The position numbers and the translations under genes were made by a program. A DNA stretch of 64,000 nt from assembly GCF_024494695.1 (NCBI RefSeq), contig NZ_JANHDP010000008.1, positions 186,001 through 250,000 on the forward strand, read 5' to 3'. A model generated the notes under the pieces. That model was not told the DNA's origin and did not search any database. It saw only the letters and a program-made list of their open reading frames with translations. Shown in pieces: positions 59,242 to 64,000 of this stretch (position 1 is its first letter; each line of letters begins with the position of its first letter). This stretch comes from Natronoarchaeum rubrum (lineage in GTDB: Archaea; Halobacteriota; Halobacteria; Halobacteriales; Natronoarchaeaceae).

Positions 59242-60185
59242 CAGGCGTCACCTCCCTCGTCGGAGTCCTCGTCGGCCTCCTCTTCCATCTCTTCCATCAG
59301 CTCGTCGGCCTCGGCCTCGACGTCCTCTTCGAGTTCGTCGAGCTCCTCGGCGATCTCCTCGTCCTCGTCGCCGGGGACCTCGACCTCCTCGAACTCCTCG
59401 TCGTCGGCCTCGGCGGCCTCCTCGACGACTTCCTCGTCGAGGACTTCCTCGGCGGACTCGGCTTCGGCGTCGGCCTCGCTGGCCGCGGCGCCCTCTTCGA
59501 GCTCCTCGAGTTCCTCCTCGTCGGGCTCCTCGAGCAGCTCCTCGACGCCCTCGCCGGCCTCGACCTCTTCCTCGAGAGCGGACACGTCGGCGTCCTCCTC
59601 GATCTCGAAGTCGTCGGGCAGCTCGGCGCCCGGCGGGATGATCTTGACGTCCACGCCGATCGTCCCGAGCTTCATGACGGCGACGCCCTGACCGTGGTCG
59701 ACGATCGTCTCGGCGGGCTCGCCGTTGTGCTTGATGTAGCCGTCGTTGAACTTCTCGACGCGCGATCGCGCGCCGGTGACCTTCCCCGACAGGACGATCT
59801 CGGCGCCCAGCGCGCCGGCGTCCATGATGCGTTCGAGCGTGGTGTGGCCCGCCTTGCGGAAGTACCAACCGCGCTCGAGCGCGTTCGCGAGTCGGTCGGC
59901 GACGATCCGGGCGTTCAGGTCGGGTTCGTCGACCTCCTGAACGTCGATCTGGGGGTCCTCGAGGTCGAACCGCTCCTCGAGGGCCGTCGTGATCTTTCGG
60001 ATGTTCTCGCCGCCCTTGCCGATCACCATACCGGGCTTCTCGGCTTTCAGGACGATCTGGGTGCCCATCGGCGTCTTGGCGACGTCCATGCCGCCGTAGC
60101 CGGCGCGACCCAGTTCGTCGGCGAAGAACTCGTCGATCTGGGACTTCTGCATCCCGTCCTCGATGAACTGGTGTTCGTCTGCCAT
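59241..60185 (-). CDS. rps3: 30S ribosomal protein uS3 with long acidic C-terminal tail
   Basis: The 314-residue protein has the KH motif [20 protein letters not shown] and then [23 protein letters not shown], typical of S3. Residues from about 205 to the end form an extreme Glu/Asp/Ala-rich tail, about 110 residues long. Acidic tails are common in haloarchaeal S3. It lines the mRNA entry site. One-base overlaps link it to uL22 and uL29. Confidence 0.96.
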   Translation of the reverse strand: MADEHQFIEDGMQKSQIDEFFADELGRAGYGGMDVAKTPMGTQIVLKAEKPGMVIGKGGENIRKITTALEERFDLEDPQIDVQEVDEPDLNARIVADRLANALERGWYFRKAGHTTLERIMDAGALGAEIVLSGKVTGARSRVEKFNDGYIKHNGEPAETIVDHGQGVAVMKLGTIGVDVKIIPPGAELPDDFEIEEDADVSALEEEVEAGEGVEELLEEPDEEELEELEEGAAASEADAEAESAEEVLDEEVVEEAAEADDEEFEEVEVPGDEDEEIAEELDELEEDVEAEADELMEEMEEEADEDSDEGGDA

Positions 60186-60646
60186 TATTCGTCAGCCTCC
60201 TTGAGGATGAGTTCGACGTCCACTTCGATCGTGTTCCAGGCCGTCGCTCGGCCCATCGCGCGGGGCTTGCGGCCCTGCACCTCGCCGACCTTGTGGGCGG
60301 CGACGTGCTCGATGATCATCTCCTCGCCGTCGAACCCCTGGTGGTCGGCGTTGTTGACGGCGTTCTCGATCAGGTCGAGGAACTCGCCGCTGGCCTTCTC
60401 GGGGTAGCGACCGGCGTCCCAGCCGTCGACGCCGGACTTGTGGCCGACGCCGCTGTTGTGCTGGCGGAACGGGACGGGCTGTTCCTCGGCGATGACCGCT
60501 TCGAGGTACTCGGTGGCCTCGGCGGCGGTCTTGCCCTTGATCTCTCGGGCGATCGCCTTGCTGTGCTTGTGGCTCATGTGACGCTCCCGGAGCATGGCTT
60601 TCGCCGTCGAATCCGGGTCCACGTCGACGCTGTAGTTGATTCCCAT
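60185..60646 (-). CDS. rpl22: 50S ribosomal protein uL22
   Basis: The 153-residue protein has [33 protein letters not shown] sequence ([20 protein letters not shown]) and [18 protein letters not shown], the tunnel-loop region of archaeal L22. It is next to uS3 with one-base overlap and 3 bp after uS19. Confidence 0.95.
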   Translation of the reverse strand: MGINYSVDVDPDSTAKAMLRERHMSHKHSKAIAREIKGKTAAEATEYLEAVIAEEQPVPFRQHNSGVGHKSGVDGWDAGRYPEKASGEFLDLIENAVNNADHQGFDGEEMIIEHVAAHKVGEVQGRKPRAMGRATAWNTIEVDVELILKEADE

Positions 60647-60649
60647 GGT

Positions 60650-61075
60650 TTACTTGAGCGGTACGAACTTCGACGAGCGGGTCGCACCGATGCCGGCCTG
60701 ACCGTGTTCGACGGACGTCCGGGTGAGCTGGAACTCGCCCAGGTAATGGCCGATCATCTCGGGCTGAACCTCGACGCGCTCGAAGCTCTGGCCGGTGTAG
60801 ACCGCGAACGTCAGTCCGACGAACTCGGGCAGGATCGGCATGTCGCGCAGGTGCGTTCGGATCGGGTCGTTGGCCGTCTCCTCCTCGCCCTTGTCGCTGG
60901 CTTTCTCGAGCAGCTTCTCGTGCTCGACGGTGAGCCCGCGCTCGATAGTTCGCCGCTGGCGTGCGGGGAGCAGTTCCGCGACTTCCTCGAGATCCATCTC
61001 CTGCAGCTCGTCGAGTGTGTGACCGCGGTAGGTGAACTCACCTTCGCGGCCGGTTCTGTATTCGGATTCGCTCAT
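60650..61075 (-). CDS. rps19: 30S ribosomal protein uS19
   Basis: The 141-residue protein has [20 protein letters not shown] and [21 protein letters not shown], the archaeal S19 core, which contacts the tRNA A site through the 30S head. It overlaps uL2 by 4 nt. Confidence 0.96.
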   Translation of the reverse strand: MSESEYRTGREGEFTYRGHTLDELQEMDLEEVAELLPARQRRTIERGLTVEHEKLLEKASDKGEEETANDPIRTHLRDMPILPEFVGLTFAVYTGQSFERVEVQPEMIGHYLGEFQLTRTSVEHGQAGIGATRSSKFVPLK

Positions 61076-61794
61076 TCGTTCCCACCCCGTCCGGTTCGCT
61101 TGGACGCGATGTCACCGACTTTGCGGCCCGGGGGCGTGTCCCGCGAGACGCTCTTGGGTTTGCCGGGGTGCTGGCGGCCGCCGCCACCGAACGGGTGGTC
61201 GACGGCGTTCATCGCCACACCGCGGACGCGCGGGTACTTCGTCCCGCGTGCTTTCATCTTGTGGTGCTTGTTACCGGCCTTGACGAACGGCTTCTCCGTC
61301 CGTCCGCCGCCGGCGACGACGCCGATGGTCGCTCGGCAGTCGGGGTCGAGGCGCTTGACCTCGCCCGACGGGAGCTGGATGACCGCGGCGTCCCGATCGT
61401 GCGTGATCAGGTCCGCGCTCACGCCGGAGGCGCGAGCGTACTGACCGCCGTCGCCGGGGTTGGCCTCGACGTTACAGACCGGCACGCCTTCCGGGATCTC
61501 GGCCAGGGGAAGCGTGTTGCCGGGCTGGATCTCCGCTGAGATGCCGACCTGGATTCGGTCGCCGATGCCGACGCCTTCCGGCGCCAGCACCATCCGCTGG
61601 TCGCCGTCGTCGAACTCGACGACCGCCACGGGCGCGGAGCGCGCGGGGTCGTGCGTGATGTCGATGACGTCGCCAGCGACGAGGTCGCTGTCTTCTGCGG
61701 TCTTGTGCTGCTTGTCGGACTTGTAGCGGTGCGAAGGAGCTCGGAACGTCGAGCCGCCGCGACCGCGTCGTTGTCCCTGAATTCGTCGTCCCAT
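61072..61794 (-). CDS. rpl2: 50S ribosomal protein uL2
   Basis: The 240-residue protein ends with the peptidyl-transferase region [20 protein letters not shown], whose conserved His lies in the L2 hallmark segment. [20 protein letters not shown] is the start. It has SH3- and OB-type halves. It lies 2 bp after uL23 and overlaps uS19 by 4 nt. Confidence 0.97.
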   Translation of the reverse strand: MGRRIQGQRRGRGGSTFRAPSHRYKSDKQHKTAEDSDLVAGDVIDITHDPARSAPVAVVEFDDGDQRMVLAPEGVGIGDRIQVGISAEIQPGNTLPLAEIPEGVPVCNVEANPGDGGQYARASGVSADLITHDRDAAVIQLPSGEVKRLDPDCRATIGVVAGGGRTEKPFVKAGNKHHKMKARGTKYPRVRGVAMNAVDHPFGGGGRQHPGKPKSVSRDTPPGRKVGDIASKRTGRGGNE

Positions 61795-61796
61795 TC

Positions 61797-62051
61797 TTAG
61801 AACACCCCGATTCTGGAGGCGACCTCGTCGGCCGCGTCGTCCTCACCGAGCTTCACGGTGGCCTTCTTGGTGCCGTCCATCGTGATCTGCGTGTTGACGT
61901 CGACGACGTCGACGTCGAATCGCTCGGAGACGGCGTCGGCGATCTCGGGCTTGGCGGCGTCGATGTCGACGACGAACTGGAGCTTGTTCTCGAAGTCCAT
62001 GTCGTTCATCGCCTTCTCCGTGACGAGCGGGTGTACGATCACACTGCTCAT
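61797..62051 (-). CDS. rpl23: 50S ribosomal protein uL23
   Basis: The 84-residue protein has VIVHPLVTEKAMNDMDFENK and VSERFDVDVVDVNTQITMDG, the L23 fold at the peptide exit where SRP binds. It overlaps uL4 by 4 nt and lies 2 bp before uL2. Confidence 0.95.
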   Translation of the reverse strand: MSSVIVHPLVTEKAMNDMDFENKLQFVVDIDAAKPEIADAVSERFDVDVVDVNTQITMDGTKKATVKLGEDDAADEVASRIGVF

Positions 62052-62800
62052 CGCTCGGCCACCTCCTCGAGTGCGCTCTCGGTGAACACCGTCAGTCGAC
62101 CGCCCTGCGCGCCGGGCGCGAGGTCCTCGGCGTTGACCTCCGCGGCCGTCGCGACGTCGGCGCCGGCGAGGTTGCGCGCGGCCTTCGAGAGGCCGGCGTC
62201 GCTCGACGTGACGAAGAGGATCGACTTCGGCGTCTTGTACTTCCGTCCGCGAGTCTTACCGCGACCCGAGCGGATCGATCGATTCTCGTCGGCGCGCTCG
62301 ACGTCCTCGTGGACGCCGAGCTCCTCGAGCAGCGAAACGACCTCCTGGGTCTTGACCAGATCCTCGAACTCGTCGTCGACGACGAGCGGCAGTTCGAGAT
62401 CCTCGTCGAACTCGTGGCCGCGCTCGGCCACCAGATCGGCGTCCGCGGTGGCGGCGATCGCCGAGCGGACCGCCTTCTTTCGCTCCTTGTCGTTGACGTC
62501 GAGGCCCTGGTCCTTCTCGGCCTTCGGCGGATGCGCCTTGCGCCCGCCGACGGCCTGGGGGACGCGGCGGGCTTCCCCGTTCTGTCGGGGAACGTGGGCC
62601 ATGCCGCGACCGCTGCCCGGCGACTCGGCCGGGGTCCGGAGGCCGGCGTACTCGTCTGCGCCGTAGTCCTGCTTTCTGTTTGCCTGGGCGGCGAGCACCG
62701 CGCGCTCGATCAGGTCCTGCCGAACGTGGGTCTCGAAGACCCCCGGCAGGTCGACCGTGCCCGCGTCCTCGCCGTCCAGGTCGCGTACTGTTGCTTGCAT
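62048..62800 (-). CDS. rpl4: 50S ribosomal protein uL4
   Basis: The 250-residue protein starts MQATVRDLDGEDAGTVDLPG and has RQNGEARRVPQAVGGRKAHPP in the extended tunnel loop. The C-terminal part has TPKSILFVTSSDAGLSKAARNL. This is archaeal L4 (L1e). It lies 3 bp after uL3 and overlaps uL23 by 4 nt. Confidence 0.96.
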   Translation of the reverse strand: MQATVRDLDGEDAGTVDLPGVFETHVRQDLIERAVLAAQANRKQDYGADEYAGLRTPAESPGSGRGMAHVPRQNGEARRVPQAVGGRKAHPPKAEKDQGLDVNDKERKKAVRSAIAATADADLVAERGHEFDEDLELPLVVDDEFEDLVKTQEVVSLLEELGVHEDVERADENRSIRSGRGKTRGRKYKTPKSILFVTSSDAGLSKAARNLAGADVATAAEVNAEDLAPGAQGGRLTVFTESALEEVAER

Positions 62801-62803
62801 GAA

Positions 62804-63826
62804 TTATCCCTGGTTCGACTCCGTGGATACGTAGCGCACCTCGGGGTCGAGGCGCGGCTGGTCGTTCGGTCGCACGGCCGTCCGCAGTCGGAGCAGGCGC
62901 TCCTCGGGACCCGGTGCCGAGCCCTTGATGAGCGCGTAGTCGCCCTCGACCTCGCCGTAGTTGACGAAGCCGCCGTCGGGAGTGACGCCGTCTTCGCCGC
63001 CCTCGCCGAGATCGATGAGGCGCTTGTTCAGCTCCGTGCGCTGGTGGTAGCCGGTCTGACCCTGCTGGGGAACCGTCGAGCGAACGCGCGACGGGTTCCA
63101 GGGGCCGAGGTTACCGATCCGGCGCCGCCAGCCCTGGCGGGCGTGCTTGCCTTTGCGTTTCTGGACGCCCCAGCGCTTGACGGGGCCCTGGGTGCCCTTG
63201 CCCTTGGTGACGCCGGCGACGTCGAGATACTCGCCGGGCCGGAAGATCTGGTCGGCGGCGTGCGAGCCGCCCTCCTCCAGCAGATCGAGACCGTATTCGA
63301 GGCGGTCCTCGAGGGAGCCGCCGCCGATCCGAGTCTCCATGACGTCGGGCTTCTTCTTGGGGACGCTCTTGACCTCCTCGGGGACCGTGTGCGTGATCAT
63401 CCGCAGGTCCGCGATCCGACCGTCCTCGAGGGTCTCTCGGATCTCGGATTCGGCGGCGTCGCGGTCGTGGTCCTCGGGCAGATCCAGCGTCCGGTCGAGT
63501 TCGTCGTGGAACTCGTCGGCCCAGATCTCCGTCAGGGGCGTCTTTCCGTAGGGTGTGTCCTCGTACGCTCGCAGGGCGACCGCCCGCATGGGCGGGGTCT
63601 CCACGATGGTGACGGGCACCGTCTCCTCCATTCCTTCGCGCGGGGAGTCGGCTTCGTCGTTGATCATCACCACGTGGGACATGCCGGCCTTGTAACCGGC
63701 GAAACCCTGCAGCGTCGGCTGTCCGTCGTCGTCCGGCCACGATCTAAAGCGCGGTACCTCGCTGGTCGCGCGCTTGCGGGGGCCGAACCCCAACGAGCCT
63801 TTGCGTGGTCTGCTTGGTTGTGGCAT
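62804..63826 (-). CDS. rpl3: 50S ribosomal protein uL3
   Basis: The 340-residue protein starts MPQPSRPRKGSLGFGPRKRA and has DVAGVTKGKGTQGPVKRWGV and KRKGKHARQGWRRRIGNLGP, the loop that reaches the peptidyl-transferase centre. It is the first ribosomal gene of the operon in the window; the SPOUT methyltransferase gene lies just upstream and may share the transcript. Confidence 0.97.
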   Translation of the reverse strand: MPQPSRPRKGSLGFGPRKRATSEVPRFRSWPDDDGQPTLQGFAGYKAGMSHVVMINDEADSPREGMEETVPVTIVETPPMRAVALRAYEDTPYGKTPLTEIWADEFHDELDRTLDLPEDHDRDAAESEIRETLEDGRIADLRMITHTVPEEVKSVPKKKPDVMETRIGGGSLEDRLEYGLDLLEEGGSHAADQIFRPGEYLDVAGVTKGKGTQGPVKRWGVQKRKGKHARQGWRRRIGNLGPWNPSRVRSTVPQQGQTGYHQRTELNKRLIDLGEGGEDGVTPDGGFVNYGEVEGDYALIKGSAPGPEERLLRLRTAVRPNDQPRLDPEVRYVSTESNQG

Positions 63827-63833
63827 TGTTATT

Positions 63834-64000
63834 TCACTCTGGTAGTGTCAGGCTGGCGAGTGAGGCGAACATCGCTTCCTCCGTTCGCACGACCTCGCTG
63901 CCCTGGTTCGGGACCGTGTTCAGCCAGAGGTCGAACCGGTTGGGTGCGTCCGATTCGACTGTGATCCGCGACGAGCCGCCCTCGTCGCCGTCCGCGTCGT
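63834..64000 (-). CDS. Putative SPOUT RNA methyltransferase (C9orf114/DUF171 family), C-terminal part
   Basis: Only the last 54 codons are in the window; the gene continues beyond 64000. The tail reads NTVPNQGSEVVRTEEAMFAS and ends LASLTLPE before a TGA. PNQGxExVRTEEA is the conserved C-terminal knot motif of the C9orf114-type SPOUT family of RNA uridine N3-methyltransferases. In Halobacteria this gene commonly precedes rpl3, which fits here: the stop is 8 bp before the L3 start. It is annotated as a partial gene. Confidence 0.8.
   Translation of the reverse strand, partial: DADGDEGGSSRITVESDAPNRFDLWLNTVPNQGSEVVRTEEAMFASLASLTLPE

Overview
The window is a piece of a haloarchaeal chromosome, class Halobacteria. 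The evidence is the high G+C content, the strongly acidic predicted proteins, twin-arginine (Tat) signals on exported proteins, leaderless promoters with a TATA box 25-30 nt before the start codon, a Cbf5-type pseudouridine synthase, an archaeal RNase P protein, HTH-10 (bacterio-opsin-activator type) regulators, and a complete archaeal S10/spc ribosomal operon. Genus cannot be fixed from the sequence alone. No tRNA, rRNA, CRISPR array or intact insertion sequence was seen.

Layout. 1-67 is the tail of an amidohydrolase. 173-3912 is the de novo NAD operon nadA-nadB-nadC behind a perfect 9+9 bp inverted repeat. 4142-8931 holds a cupredoxin, a translationally coupled metallophosphoesterase and substrate-binding protein, an F420-dependent oxidoreductase, and a small membrane protein. 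8994-12679 holds two tandem PIMT-type methyltransferases, a zinc-finger protein, PhoU and a winged-helix protein. 12811-24146 is a surface-glycan cluster: four glycosyltransferases, a flippase, and four sulfatase/alkaline-phosphatase-superfamily enzymes with serine in place of the usual formylglycine cysteine. A lower-GC tract (about 18.17-20.09 kb) starts inside the flippase and ends inside the third of these enzymes. 24287-28922 holds a membrane protease, an AIR-synthase-like protein, a dodecin, Cbf5, CMP kinase and a DUF106 insertase-like protein.

29040-41908 is a catabolic cluster: a KAS III-like enzyme, a complete liv-type ABC importer, a 3-hydroxybutyrate dehydrogenase-like SDR, a thiolase with its DUF35 partner, an HTH-10 regulator, an acyl-CoA ligase, an alpha/beta hydrolase and a PhaJ-like hydratase. 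Four copies of a 16-bp motif (consensus GGTTGATATGCAAACC) lie directly upstream of the core promoters of five of its transcription units. In four of the five, the motif edge is 36-37 nt from the start codon. This looks like an activator regulon for uptake and CoA-dependent breakdown of a short carboxylic or hydroxy acid, and the encoded HTH-10 protein is the obvious candidate regulator.

42568-50261 holds a decayed copy of the 3' end of adk, then adk itself, a 1137-residue MEDS-GAF-HTH10 sensor-regulator, an ArsR-like zinc-ribbon regulator and superoxide dismutase. 50262-63826 is the S10/spc operon from L3 to SecY on the minus strand, with the end of a SPOUT methyltransferase gene upstream of it. 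The usual haloarchaeal tail of this operon (secY-adk-DUF106-cmk-truB) is present here but split by two blocks of other genes; the adk remnant lies at the edge of one of them.
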